Virus record (IMG/VR): IMGVR_UViG_3300032285_002345
Coordinates: 1-47,366 of that record
Reading direction: 5' to 3' (one strand)
DNA from: a virus
DNA length: 47,366 nt
Positions 1 through 7,672 of this stretch are shown piece after piece (positions within the stretch are counted from its first letter, which is position 1; each line of letters begins with the position of its first letter). The notes under the pieces were generated by a model that saw nothing but the letters and a program-made list of their open reading frames with translations, ran no database searches and was not told the DNA's origin. A program made the translations under genes and the position numbers.

Positions 1-327
1 AATATTGAAAAGTTACTCACTGCTAGGATGCAACTACAACTTCCAGTTATGACTGATAAATCGTTTGGTTTACCTCACGTTGATGGTGTACGACCATTTC
101 CATATAAGGTTGCTGTTTATTATGTAAACGACTCTGATGGTGGAACAGTAATATTTAAAGAAACTACTGATGATATCCCAGCAGATAAAATGGATTCTGA
201 GTTTACCATTGAAAAAACTATTGAACCAAAGAAAGGTAGACTTATTGTGTTTGATGGTAATGTTTATCATTCCGCTGGCAAACCTAAGAATGATGTTAGA
301 TGTATAATCAACTATAATTTCGTATGA
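1..327 (+). CDS. 2OG-Fe(II) oxygenase-like protein, C-terminal part (5' end outside window)
   Basis: The frame is open from the first base, so the gene most likely begins upstream; the ATG at 28 is internal to the fold. The visible part carries the end of a double-stranded beta-helix of the prolyl-4-hydroxylase type: an iron-binding H-x-D (PHVDG), a strand ending in GGTVIF, then a distal His (VYHSAG) followed by an Arg (VRCIINY) in the position that usually binds 2-oxoglutarate. The family hydroxylates proteins or small molecules in the cytoplasm; the substrate here is unknown. Its stop overlaps the next start (ATGA), so it is the first visible member of an operon of similar oxygenases. Confidence 0.75.
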   Translation, partial: NIEKLLTARMQLQLPVMTDKSFGLPHVDGVRPFPYKVAVYYVNDSDGGTVIFKETTDDIPADKMDSEFTIEKTIEPKKGRLIVFDGNVYHSAGKPKNDVRCIINYNFV

Positions 328-986
328 TAACTGATTTAAAAGTTTTAGATAATTTCTATAATGACCCACAAGCCATCACGGAACTATTGAATGGTGAGTT
401 TCCAATTTTCGGTTGCGGGACTGGTAATCGTAGCATAGGTTTGCAGGAAATTGCTCCACATATCTATGATGGTTTCTGTGATGCTATCTATCAGATACAT
501 GGAATTAATCCAGATGATGTTTGGATGACTACGTTCTTCATGGAACATACATATAATCCAATTGAGGTATTCAACCATGGCTGGATGCATATTGATGGTA
601 AAAATCCAGACGCATGTAGGATGCTGGTTGAAGAGTATAAATTACTAGTATGTGGACAGATTTTTATGACACCAAATCCTGATCCAGAAACTGGAGTTAA
701 AATTGGTACACTAAAGAAAGATAGAAATTGGACAAGACAAGAGTTGATTGATAAAACAATCAATGATTATACTTTACCAAGAGAACAATATGAAGCAGGG
801 AAGATAACCCTACAAGAATATGAAATCCTACATAAAGAGTATCATTACAATTTTGATGTAACGTGTGAGGTTAAGAACGTATACAATAGAATGGTTTCAT
901 GGCGTGGTGGCTCTTTACATGGAGCAAAGATAACAGAGAAAATGCAAAAAAGATTAAATCAATACTTTTTTGTTTCATTGAAGTAA
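324..986 (+). CDS. 2OG-Fe(II) oxygenase-like protein
   Basis: A 220-residue protein translationally coupled to the gene before it. A possible iron site is visible: HGWMHIDG gives H-x-D, and about 110 residues later GSLHGAK supplies a second His, with Arg in the following KRLNQYFFV strand. The middle, roughly residues 105-180, is a charged helical insertion not typical of a minimal oxygenase, possibly a substrate or partner module. It resembles the cupin-fold proteins that T4-like environmental phages carry in several copies. Function is inferred from the motif arrangement only; substrate unknown. Confidence 0.6.
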   Translation: MITDLKVLDNFYNDPQAITELLNGEFPIFGCGTGNRSIGLQEIAPHIYDGFCDAIYQIHGINPDDVWMTTFFMEHTYNPIEVFNHGWMHIDGKNPDACRMLVEEYKLLVCGQIFMTPNPDPETGVKIGTLKKDRNWTRQELIDKTINDYTLPREQYEAGKITLQEYEILHKEYHYNFDVTCEVKNVYNRMVSWRGGSLHGAKITEKMQKRLNQYFFVSLK

Positions 987-995
987 GGAATGGAT

Positions 996-1736
996 ATGCA
1001 AATAGAAGATAGAGACGGCACTGATATCCAAGATATGAAGATGTCAGCTGATGGAAGCATTACAGTTCTAAAGAAACCAGAACAAGGTGGAGAAATTTGT
1101 GAGATGTTATGGCCAACACCAGTCATAATGGCAAAACCATTCAGTGAAGAATTTATTAATAAACTAAGAGAGGATGTTCAATATCTTTTGAAACCTGGAG
1201 CAGCAGGAACAAAAAATCAAACTGACTTGTGGAGTCTGCCTGATCTTCCAGAAACAATGATTAAAGTCAAAGAGAAGAAACTTGAGTTGATGGAAAAGTA
1301 TTATCGTCCATTGGTCGAAATGCCACTCCCTGTTTTCTCTGCTTCAAAAGGATACTTCAGATATAATGTAAGAGATGGAGTTTATCGAATCACGCCACAT
1401 AAACACGGCAATACAATTGGCGTCGGAATGATTTACATTACTTGTGATGACCGCAATCCAGGTAATCTAGTGATGATGGACCCACGTGGTGGTGTTAATT
1501 GGACAAACCAATTTACTGCATTTAAAAAAGTTCGTGTTGAGGAAGGCTTGATGTTAATTCATCCAGGATACCTTGTCCATTTCGTTGAACCAAGCGATCC
1601 AGATATGGGGATGCACTATGGTAATAGACTAGCCATTGTTACCAGCCTACATAGAACTCAAGAAGGTTTCTTAGAAGTGCTAAAACAACACGATGAATAC
1701 CTTGGAAGAATCGGTTCTGGAGATGGTGAGGCGTAA
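996..1736 (+). CDS. 2OG-Fe(II) oxygenase-like protein (Oxy_5 type)
   Basis: About 246 residues. An ATG at 990 lies directly against the AAGGA at 985-989, while the in-frame ATG at 996 is spaced 6 bases from it and is preferred. The C-terminal half has the Oxy_5 pattern: PHKHGN with an H-x-H in place of H-x-D, a GNLVMMDPRG strand, then HPGYLVHFVEPS with the distal His and an Arg in GNRLAIV. The N-terminal 60 residues are acidic and probably disordered. It overlaps the next gene by one base (TAATG). Substrate unknown. Confidence 0.65.
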   Translation: MQIEDRDGTDIQDMKMSADGSITVLKKPEQGGEICEMLWPTPVIMAKPFSEEFINKLREDVQYLLKPGAAGTKNQTDLWSLPDLPETMIKVKEKKLELMEKYYRPLVEMPLPVFSASKGYFRYNVRDGVYRITPHKHGNTIGVGMIYITCDDRNPGNLVMMDPRGGVNWTNQFTAFKKVRVEEGLMLIHPGYLVHFVEPSDPDMGMHYGNRLAIVTSLHRTQEGFLEVLKQHDEYLGRIGSGDGEA

Positions 1737-2311
1737 TGCAAATTATTGATAACTTCTTACCTGAAGAAGATTTTAATATATTAAGTGAAAAAATTATGGG
1801 GAAATATTTCCCATGGTTCTATGTTGAGGAAATATCAGGAAAACCACCAGAAGCTGAAGGTATACATTGTAAAGATGTTGATGGATTTTACCATAATGTA
1901 TATAACAAATATAATGATTTTATTTCACCATCAATTGAGATCTTTGATGCTTTGTTTGTTGCTCTAGAGAAATTAGGGTACACCAGCGAATCTCTTTGCA
2001 TGCTTAGGTTAGGTATGCTTATACCAACTGAAGGTATTTGTGAAGATGATTATATGATACCTCATATTGATATTGAAGATCGAAACCATGACACTGCTCT
2101 GTTTTATATTAATGATGCTGATGGTGATACTGTGTTTTTTAATAAAATGCGTGGTGATAACTTAGAAACAGATTTGAGAATCACTGATCGAGTAAAGCCA
2201 GTAAGAAACAGATTAGTAATTTTTGATGGGTTTAAATATCATGCAGCTTCCTGTCCAATAGAAACGAAACGAAGAGTTGTTTTAAATTTGAATTTACTAC
2301 CAAGGAAATAA
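1736..2311 (+). CDS. 2OG-Fe(II) oxygenase (prolyl-4-hydroxylase type)
   Basis: A 191-residue protein with a clear facial triad: H-x-D in PHIDIED, a GDTVFFN strand, distal His in FKYHAAS and Arg in TKRRVVLN. The spacing and the RLVIFDG strand match the partial gene at the window start, so these two are likely paralogues. Coupled to the upstream gene by TAATG and followed 1 base later by a small basic protein gene. Expected to use Fe(II), 2-oxoglutarate and oxygen in the cytoplasm; target unknown. Confidence 0.75.
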   Translation: MQIIDNFLPEEDFNILSEKIMGKYFPWFYVEEISGKPPEAEGIHCKDVDGFYHNVYNKYNDFISPSIEIFDALFVALEKLGYTSESLCMLRLGMLIPTEGICEDDYMIPHIDIEDRNHDTALFYINDADGDTVFFNKMRGDNLETDLRITDRVKPVRNRLVIFDGFKYHAASCPIETKRRVVLNLNLLPRK

Positions 2312-2312
2312 T

Positions 2313-2510
2313 ATGACTGAAGAAATTAAACCGATGACATTCGCTGATAAATGGCACGCTGAGAAACTTCTCAAACGAGCAAAGAAAAAAGCAAAGAAAT
2401 CTTTGCAAGCGAAAGGTATGAGCAAAAGAGAAGCAACCAAATTAGTAAAGGGTGCTGTTAATAATATTGCTAACAAACCAATGAAGCGTGCTGCAGGTAG
2501 AGGTGGTTAA
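2313..2510 (+). CDS. Small basic protein
   Basis: A 65-residue protein rich in Lys, Arg and Ala, mostly predicted helix (a KRAKKKAKK run near residues 20-30 and a Gly-rich tail). AAGGAA lies 6 bases upstream of the ATG. The charge suggests nucleic-acid binding or a scaffold role, but no family is recognised. Its stop overlaps the next start (TAATG), so it is part of the oxygenase operon. Confidence 0.7.
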   Translation: MTEEIKPMTFADKWHAEKLLKRAKKKAKKSLQAKGMSKREATKLVKGAVNNIANKPMKRAAGRGG

Positions 2511-3217
2511 TGCTAAAATTAGCATCTTTTAAAAGTTTCTCTCGAATGGTTCCACCATTCGATCTACCATTAGAGATAGACTCTATTGGAGAATTATTAA
2601 GACAAAAATTAGAATCTATAATAGATTCTGAAGAAGAGAAAATAAAAGAAACTTATGCACCATTCAAAAATAAGTACGATGATAATCGAAACCCTGATGA
2701 AGTTAATGGTTTAGAAGATTGGGTTACTAATAGAGCATTTGAGTATAATCTTCTAAAATTTGGCGACAAGTATCCTGAAGTGACTGAATTAAAAACAAAG
2801 ATTTATCAACAATACATAAACTATATTGATGCATTAGGTATACCAAATGATACAATTCCTTATGTTCAAGTTTGGTTTAATGTTCTTAGAAAAGATTCGC
2901 GATTCTTTAGTAGACACCATCACGCACATCCAGCAAGGATTGGTGATACTGTTGATGCTTATATCTCAGGTAATATTTCTATAAGAGCAGAAAACACAAA
3001 AACTTACTACTACAGCCCATACATTGATAACCAATCAGTTGGTATAACTAACATTCCTGGAGAATCAGTTTTGTTTCCTTCATGGGCATATCATTCCACT
3101 GATCAAAATAAAGCCGAGTTACCACGTTTATCAATTGCGTTTGACATTATTACTGAAGAGATGTATAATAAAGGTAAAATGGACAACAAACAAAACTATA
3201 TTAGATTAGATACATGA
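2510..3217 (+). CDS. 2OG-Fe(II) oxygenase-like protein (Oxy_5 type)
   Basis: A 235-residue protein with a helical N-terminal half and an Oxy_5-like C-terminal half: RHHHAHP, then SGNISIRAENT, IPGESVLFPSWAYHST with the distal His, and Arg in PRLSIAFDII. The C-terminal block closely parallels the gene at 6067 (SGNLCITAENT, VPGECFLFPSFINHYT, IAFDIITEE), showing that the two are paralogues in one genome. Product unknown. The stop overlaps the next ATG (ATGA). Confidence 0.65.
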   Translation: MLKLASFKSFSRMVPPFDLPLEIDSIGELLRQKLESIIDSEEEKIKETYAPFKNKYDDNRNPDEVNGLEDWVTNRAFEYNLLKFGDKYPEVTELKTKIYQQYINYIDALGIPNDTIPYVQVWFNVLRKDSRFFSRHHHAHPARIGDTVDAYISGNISIRAENTKTYYYSPYIDNQSVGITNIPGESVLFPSWAYHSTDQNKAELPRLSIAFDIITEEMYNKGKMDNKQNYIRLDT

Positions 3218-3843
3218 AAATCCTTGACCCATGGGCTCCAATTATCCTTCAGGATAACTTTACTGACATTGATTTTAATGCCATCATTAATAGATTCAAA
3301 TCAATAAAAAAAGATATACCAATAAATGCTCCAGTTGAAAAAGAAGGTGGTTTGAGTTCAGTTGTTTATAATAGAATAACAAAAGACTATCCACATACCT
3401 GGAAAGAACTGAGTGTATTTGGAGAATGGCTTGATAGTGGCATTTTAGATTCAGCTCTAGAGAAATGGTTAATTTCTGGAATACCGTATGCACCAACTGA
3501 TAGTTGGATAAATGAACACCCCAAAGGAGCATGGACTTCCGAGCATAATCATAGAGGAGCAAGTTTCTCTCTTGCTTATTATTTACATGTTCCAGAAAAC
3601 AGTGGAACAATTATGTTTAGAGATCCAATGGAATATCACTGGGGAAGTTCCCATGGTGCTCAAAGCAGAGGTATAGATGAAATGTGGTATCCTGTTGGTC
3701 CAGTTAAAACAGGTGATCTTGTTTTATTTCCTGGATGGCTATATCATAAGACTGAAGAAAATAAAAGTGATGAATCAAGATTTGTTTTAAGTATGAATTT
3801 TGCAAGTATAAGGAGTTTGCCAAATGAAACTAATCAAGTATAG
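3214..3843 (+). CDS. 2OG-Fe(II) oxygenase-like protein (Oxy_5 type)
   Basis: A 209-residue protein. SEHNHRGASFSLAYYL holds the H-x-H pair, followed by a GTIMFRDP strand, GDLVLFPGWLYHKT with the distal His, and Arg in SRFVLSMNF. This is the pattern of the Oxy_5 proteins common in T4-like cyanophages and related viruses. Sixth oxygenase-like gene in the first 3.9 kb; substrate unknown. Confidence 0.7.
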   Translation: MKILDPWAPIILQDNFTDIDFNAIINRFKSIKKDIPINAPVEKEGGLSSVVYNRITKDYPHTWKELSVFGEWLDSGILDSALEKWLISGIPYAPTDSWINEHPKGAWTSEHNHRGASFSLAYYLHVPENSGTIMFRDPMEYHWGSSHGAQSRGIDEMWYPVGPVKTGDLVLFPGWLYHKTEENKSDESRFVLSMNFASIRSLPNETNQV

Positions 3844-4024
3844 AGACATAGGTATGCAAACCTACACATATTTTTGGAAGAACGAAAACGACCAAATTGC
3901 AAGTCCTTTTTTTGATAGTGAGAGTGCGGCACTAGATTGGACAAACGAGAAACCCGATCCAAAAGAACGAGACGATGCCCGAGCCGAGGATGAGGAATTC
4001 GAGAGAATTGGTAAACTAAAGTAA
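3824..4024 (+). CDS. Small acidic phage protein
   Basis: Up to 66 residues. The ATG at 3824 overlaps the previous gene by 20 bases; an in-frame ATG at 3854 lies just after that gene's stop and is an alternative (56 residues). The C-terminal half is very acidic and helical (RDDARAEDEEFERI). No family recognised. It is the last gene of the oxygenase operon, followed by a terminator 30 bases later. Confidence 0.6.
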   Translation: MKLIKYRDIGMQTYTYFWKNENDQIASPFFDSESAALDWTNEKPDPKERDDARAEDEEFERIGKLK

Positions 4025-4053
4025 ACAACAGCCTATCCCCTGTTAACACATTG

Positions 4054-4075
4054 CCCTACTGATTGTAGGGTTTTT
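4054..4075 (+). terminator. Rho-independent terminator of the oxygenase operon
   Basis: A perfect 6-bp stem CCCTAC/GTAGGG with a TGATT loop is followed directly by TTTTT. It lies 30 bases after the last stop codon and before a new promoter. Confidence 0.8.
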
Positions 4076-4126
4076 CACACTCGTAAGTCATTGATTTAGA
4101 AGGCTTTTTTCACAGTCAAATTTCGC

Positions 4127-4155
4127 TTTACTTTAACCTACACCTGATGTATAAT
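4127..4155 (+). promoter_or_regulatory. Sigma-70-type promoter P1 upstream of the AAA+ gene
   Basis: TTTACT at 4127-4132 and a consensus TATAAT at 4150-4155, separated by 17 bp. The expected start (+1 near 4162) falls exactly on an ATG. A second promoter follows 73 bp further on. Confidence 0.7.
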
Positions 4156-4161
4156 TACTGC

Positions 4162-4266
4162 ATGAAAGTTGAAAAGGATCTGAACTCGGTAAAGCCCTCA
4201 AAAGTTGAGGGGAATGCAAAAAATGCCTTTACTTTAATTCAGATTTGCAGTAAACTATATGTATAA
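4162..4266 (+). CDS. Possible leaderless 34-residue peptide
   Basis: An ATG sits at the predicted +1 of promoter P1 and opens a 34-codon frame ending at TAA 4264-4266 (begins MKVEKDLNSVK, ends CSKLYV). The frame runs through the stem-loop and the second promoter. No Shine-Dalgarno is possible if +1 is 4162. It could be a leader peptide or chance; no homologue recognised. Confidence 0.25.
   Translation: MKVEKDLNSVKPSKVEGNAKNAFTLIQICSKLYV
4195..4235 (+). repeat. Stem-loop/promoter cassette, copy A
   Basis: A perfect 7-bp hairpin, CCCTCAA (4195-4201), AAG loop, TTGAGGG (4205-4211), then an A-rich 13-base spacer and CCTTTACTTT, which contains the -35 of promoter P2. Similar arrays occur at 8584-8625 and 26046-26086. 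With no T-run after the stem, it is more likely a regulatory or recombination element than a classic terminator. Confidence 0.6.
4228..4256 (+). promoter_or_regulatory. Promoter P2 of the AAA+ ATPase gene
   Basis: TTTACT at 4228-4233, 17-bp spacer, TAAACT at 4251-4256 (one mismatch to TATAAT). The expected start near 4263 lies 23 bases before the ATG at 4286, the same leader length as promoter 8618-8646 gives for the gene at 8676. Confidence 0.6.
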
Positions 4267-4285
4267 ATTGATTGAAAGTGAAACT

Positions 4286-5182
4286 ATGAAAACTCTTATC
4301 TCCTTTGACTCTGCTTCTGGTAAATTCGTCGGTACTGTTGATGGTAAAGTCGTGGTTAAATCTAAGTACGAATCTGCTGTTAAATCTCGCCTTGCTGAAA
4401 TGTCTGGTACTATCGTTGAAGCGCAAAAAGCATTCGAAGAAAAGTCTGAGAAGTTCGATATCAACACTCGTTTCGGTTTCGTTGAGAAATTGGTTAACAT
4501 GGTTGCCTCTGGTGTTCAACCCTCTGCTGTGATCACTGGTGAAGGTGGTCTAGGTAAGACTTATACCGTTACTAAGACTTTGGAAGCCAATGGCTACAAA
4601 GATATTTCTGACCTCGCTGACTTCCAAGTCGGTGCTGTTATCAATACTCGCAAATGTTTTACTTTCGTCAAAGGTTACTCTACTGCCAAAGGTTTGTATC
4701 GTACCCTGTTCGAAAACAATAAGTCAATTATCGTGTTCGATGACTGCGACGCAGTGTTGAAAGATCCAGTTGCTTTGAACATCCTCAAAGGTGCTCTTGA
4801 TTCATACGGTAAGCGTATCATCTCTTGGAATGCCGATATGCGCGACGACGACTTGCCAAAATCTTTCAACTTCGAAGGTCGTGTTATCTTTATTTCTAAC
4901 ATGAACCAAGACAAAATCGACCAAGCGATCCGCTCACGCTCGATGATGATCGACTTGTCTATGACTACCAACCAAAAGATTGACCGCATGGAACACATCT
5001 CCAAGTTGGATGAGTTCTTGCCTGAGTATGATGCTTCTGTGAAAGCCGATGCGCTTGCTCTGATTCGTGCTATCAAAGACGACGTGAAAGAAATTTCTCT
5101 GCGTACTTTGATCGCTGTTGCCAAGGTTCGTGCTTCCAACAAAGATTGGAAAGACCTCGCTACTTACATGTTGACTGCTTAA
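4286..5182 (+). CDS. AAA+ ATPase (MoxR/DnaC-like), phage
   Basis: A 298-residue cytoplasmic ATPase. Walker A GEGGLGKT is at residues 85-92, Walker B is SIIVFDDCD, a sensor-type strand is VIFISNMN, and Arg residues in IRSRSMM could be the Arg finger. The N-terminal 60 residues are helical and precede the ATPase core. An ATG at 4259 would add 9 residues but lies upstream of the predicted transcript start; the ATG at 4286 has GAAAG at good spacing. Such ATPases occur in T4-like cyanophages, where the role is unproven; remodelling of a host or phage complex is likely. It heads an operon of small genes behind its own tandem promoters. Confidence 0.85.
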   Translation: MKTLISFDSASGKFVGTVDGKVVVKSKYESAVKSRLAEMSGTIVEAQKAFEEKSEKFDINTRFGFVEKLVNMVASGVQPSAVITGEGGLGKTYTVTKTLEANGYKDISDLADFQVGAVINTRKCFTFVKGYSTAKGLYRTLFENNKSIIVFDDCDAVLKDPVALNILKGALDSYGKRIISWNADMRDDDLPKSFNFEGRVIFISNMNQDKIDQAIRSRSMMIDLSMTTNQKIDRMEHISKLDEFLPEYDASVKADALALIRAIKDDVKEISLRTLIAVAKVRASNKDWKDLATYMLTA

Positions 5183-5199
5183 TCTTGAAAGGATATATT

Positions 5200-5451
5200 A
5201 TGAATGCAATTATTACAGACGGGAAAACAATAGAGTACAAAGGCGAAATCTTTGATCGCTCACATGGCTCTCCTTTTGATCGTGGTTCAGCCGACTCTTA
5301 CTATGGTCGTCCGCAAGATCCACATTGGTATCCTGAGGGTACATATGAATGCGATCGTGTGGAAGCCAGCGATATGCATGGGATTCAACTGCGTGCGTAT
5401 TTCATGGGTTATGAGTTCAATGAACGATTTGGTGATAAGAAGGAATATTGA
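5200..5451 (+). CDS. Conserved small phage protein
   Basis: An 83-residue protein. The ATG at 5200 has AAAGGA 7 bases upstream; the frame extends further upstream only into the AAA+ gene. The C-terminal part is rich in aromatic and acidic residues (DPHWYPEGTYECDR, GYEFNERFG). The sequence type looks familiar from T4-like phages, with no known function. Next gene begins 1 base after the stop. Confidence 0.7.
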   Translation: MNAIITDGKTIEYKGEIFDRSHGSPFDRGSADSYYGRPQDPHWYPEGTYECDRVEASDMHGIQLRAYFMGYEFNERFGDKKEY

Positions 5452-5452
5452 T

Positions 5453-5653
5453 ATGAAGAAAACATTGAAACGAGACTTTTGGGAAATCCGTGAGATACTG
5501 CGTAAAGCAACTGAGAAAAGCAAAAACGAATACAAGAGTTACGCTTACATTGCTGGTTACTATGAAGTGCTGTTGGCTGAACTAATCGATGAACAAACAT
5601 ATGGTCACCAACGATCCACTCTTGAAGACATTCAACGAAATTTCGGAATATAA
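5453..5653 (+). CDS. Small helical phage protein
   Basis: A 66-residue protein beginning MKKTLKRDFWEIREIL, with AAGGAA upstream of the ATG at 5453. Basic N-terminal half and mostly helix; no motif. The longer frame upstream overlaps the previous gene and is not used. Function unknown. Confidence 0.65.
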   Translation: MKKTLKRDFWEIREILRKATEKSKNEYKSYAYIAGYYEVLLAELIDEQTYGHQRSTLEDIQRNFGI

Positions 5654-5654
5654 A

Positions 5655-5873
5655 ATGACAGTAGAATTTGTTTATGTATTGGTCGGCACAAACGACGATG
5701 GCACTGAGGTGCTGGGAGTTTATACTACGTATGAAGCAGCCGAGAAAGAAAAGTTTGCCATCATACGTGACTACTACGATATCCCTGAGGATGAAGTAGA
5801 TGACTGCGACCTTGATGAAGAGATTGAATCAATGGGTCATGAGATGAATATTTACACAAGGAAATTGCTATGA
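5655..5873 (+). CDS. Small acidic phage protein
   Basis: A 72-residue protein from the ATG at 5655, directly after the previous stop. It begins with a beta segment (VEFVYVLVGTNDDG) followed by TTYEAAEKEKF and an acidic patch near DDCDLDEE. This resembles small early proteins widespread in myoviruses. Stop overlaps the next start. Confidence 0.65.
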   Translation: MTVEFVYVLVGTNDDGTEVLGVYTTYEAAEKEKFAIIRDYYDIPEDEVDDCDLDEEIESMGHEMNIYTRKLL

Positions 5874-6067
5874 ATTTAGAACAGTATCAATCCGCAGGTT
5901 TACCCCTATACAAAGGTATCCCGATCGACAGACTGAAAGAAGTTCAGGCGCATTTCCGTAAGAACATTACAGGGATTCGATATATATTTCGTGGTCCTCG
6001 TTTTGATAGCATGCGTTGCTCCACTCGTAAGCGTGACGCTCATTCGTTTGACATTTATAGGAAATAA
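5870..6067 (+). CDS. Conserved small basic phage protein
   Basis: A 65-residue protein coupled by ATGA to the gene before. Basic, with IRYIFRGPRFD and CSTRKRDAHSFDIY at the end; the C-terminal half looks conserved in phages. Possibly nucleic-acid binding; function unknown. Overlaps the next gene by one base. Confidence 0.65.
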   Translation: MNLEQYQSAGLPLYKGIPIDRLKEVQAHFRKNITGIRYIFRGPRFDSMRCSTRKRDAHSFDIYRK

Positions 6068-6711
6068 TGATACATAATCTGCGATTTGATACCGCATCGG
6101 ATCTTCTCCCTCCCTTTGAGTTGCCGATCTATCAATGCCATCTCAATCCAATAACCACCATCATGATGGAGAAAGTTATTCGTGACCTTGAGCCAGTGAT
6201 TCTTGCAATTGATGCTCCCGATAATCTCAGAGCAAACAATTGGATGACTGCTCGCCTTGGTTACTATAACCTATTGGATTATGACTTTGATCAGATCCGT
6301 AGACTTGAGACGTTCATTCTCGAGTCATACAAAGGATTCGTGAAAGAACTACAAATTCCTGAGCGCAAGATCTATGCCCATGCGTGGGTTAATATTGTTC
6401 GAAGGGGAGAAAAGATCACAATGCATAATCATGCTGATGCGCATGCCAAGGTTCCAGATATCCACTCGTATATGTCTGGTAACCTATGCATTACTGCGGA
6501 GAATACAGGCACTGGGTTTAAGTCTCCGTACAATAGCCAATCGCATATCATTCGCAATGTTCCTGGAGAATGCTTTCTATTCCCCTCGTTCATTAATCAC
6601 TATACCACTGAGAACCAGTCGGACAACCCAAGGTATACCATTGCCTTTGATATCATCACCGAAGAAGTCTATAATCAATCCACCAATCAACAACTATTCA
6701 AATCATTATGA
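6067..6711 (+). CDS. 2OG-Fe(II) oxygenase-like protein (Oxy_5 type)
   Basis: A 214-residue paralogue of the gene at 2510: the same LLPPFELP opening (there VPPFDLP), then MHNHADAHAK with candidate metal His residues, SGNLCITAENT, VPGECFLFPSFINHYT with the distal His, and RYTIAFDIITEEVYN. The duplicate sits in a cluster of small early-type genes rather than in the oxygenase operon. Catalytic activity is likely but the substrate is unknown. Confidence 0.65.
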   Translation: MIHNLRFDTASDLLPPFELPIYQCHLNPITTIMMEKVIRDLEPVILAIDAPDNLRANNWMTARLGYYNLLDYDFDQIRRLETFILESYKGFVKELQIPERKIYAHAWVNIVRRGEKITMHNHADAHAKVPDIHSYMSGNLCITAENTGTGFKSPYNSQSHIIRNVPGECFLFPSFINHYTTENQSDNPRYTIAFDIITEEVYNQSTNQQLFKSL

Positions 6712-6869
6712 AAACACTCCAAGAACAACAAACTGAAGCGATCCTGCATATGGCAGAAGCAATGAAGGAATTGGATATCCAACTCAATCTAGCCAATCAT
6801 CAGCTGGCAATGGCTCAACAACGAATCGCTGATCTTGAAGCCCAACTCTACGGAGGTAGCACCAAATGA
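6708..6869 (+). CDS. Small coiled-coil protein
   Basis: A 53-residue frame coupled by ATGA to the oxygenase gene. It begins MKTLQEQQTEAIL; residues 5-48 are one continuous heptad-like helix (MAQQRIADLEAQLYGG at the end). Such short coiled coils often oligomerise or bind a partner. Its stop overlaps the next start, supporting real translation. Confidence 0.55.
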   Translation: MKTLQEQQTEAILHMAEAMKELDIQLNLANHQLAMAQQRIADLEAQLYGGSTK

Positions 6870-6997
6870 AGGTAAAGAAACTAATCCGCAAGATGTATAA
6901 GGCGATTATCCGATCTGAGAAGAAAACCGAAAAGAAACTATACCTCAAGATCTTAAAGAAATCCCTCAAGCATAAACATACGGAAGCAGTACAATGA
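6866..6997 (+). CDS. Very small, highly basic protein
   Basis: A 43-residue frame between two ATGA overlaps (start 6866, stop 6995-6997). About 40 percent Lys or Arg (MKVKKLIRKMYKAIIRSEKK). It could bind nucleic acid; no family recognised. The coupling on both sides is the main support. Confidence 0.5.
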   Translation: MKVKKLIRKMYKAIIRSEKKTEKKLYLKILKKSLKHKHTEAVQ

Positions 6998-7218
6998 AGC
7001 AACAAATCACTATCCATCGCGATGATCTAGAAGCCATCATACGATTAATTGATGAACTAAACGCACCTGATGATATGAAAATCGGTTCAGGTTATGCTAC
7101 GATCTATTGTGATACCTCCTCGGGAATTGGTTCACTAATCGATGCTGAGGTAGTTACCGAAGTCAATGGTATCTACGGTATGTTTAAACAACGCATCGTG
7201 GACGAAAGTTCATGGTAA
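6994..7218 (+). CDS. Small phage protein
   Basis: A 74-residue protein coupled by ATGA. It begins MKQQITIHRDDLEAIIRLID and has alternating beta and turn segments afterwards (GSGYATIYCDTSSG). No motif recognised. It overlaps the next gene by 7 bases. Confidence 0.6.
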   Translation: MKQQITIHRDDLEAIIRLIDELNAPDDMKIGSGYATIYCDTSSGIGSLIDAEVVTEVNGIYGMFKQRIVDESSW

Positions 7219-7499
7219 GAAAACCCTATCGCGATCCATATATCAGTAATCTACTTGCTGGGGATGAGATCATCGCTGACGACAAAGATTATAAGATAGC
7301 ATCGCTGGAAGAAGCTGAAGAATTCGCCAAGAAACGATGCTGGTGTCATAACTGCAGACCAATAGATTATACCGATCCTGGATCCGTGTATATGCGACTA
7401 TGTCCTACCTGCGGAAACAAGCGATGTCCAAAAGCCACTAATCATCTAAACGAATGCACCAATAGTAATGAACCAAACCAAGTAGGAAGTATCTACTAA
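7212..7499 (+). CDS. Cys-rich putative zinc-binding phage protein
   Basis: A 95-residue protein. The C-terminal half carries CWCHNCRP, CPTCGNKRCPKA and a last Cys in NECTNS, a layout expected for one or two zinc sites. The MRLCPTCGNKRCPKA segment is a pattern I recognise from conserved hypothetical proteins of many tailed phages. Possible nucleic-acid or protein binding. Stop and next start overlap. Confidence 0.75.
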   Translation: MVRKPYRDPYISNLLAGDEIIADDKDYKIASLEEAEEFAKKRCWCHNCRPIDYTDPGSVYMRLCPTCGNKRCPKATNHLNECTNSNEPNQVGSIY

Positions 7500-7672
7500 T
7501 GAGTGAATGTTATTATTCAGTGGGTAAAACCGAAGACAACCAAATCGTACTAAGGATTGGTACGGATATGGTATCAACTCTAACAATGACCGAATACGCT
7601 ACAGTACAGTTAATCCGTTTACTGGGAGCAACGCTGGAAGAATATGAGGTAAAAGTAACAACAAATGAGTAA
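7499..7672 (+). CDS. Small acidic phage protein
   Basis: A 57-residue frame whose ATG overlaps the previous stop (TAATG) and whose end overlaps the next start by 8 bases. Begins MSECYYSVGKTEDNQIVL; two beta strands then a helix (MTEYATVQLIRLL). No family recognised. Confidence 0.55.
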   Translation: MSECYYSVGKTEDNQIVLRIGTDMVSTLTMTEYATVQLIRLLGATLEEYEVKVTTNE

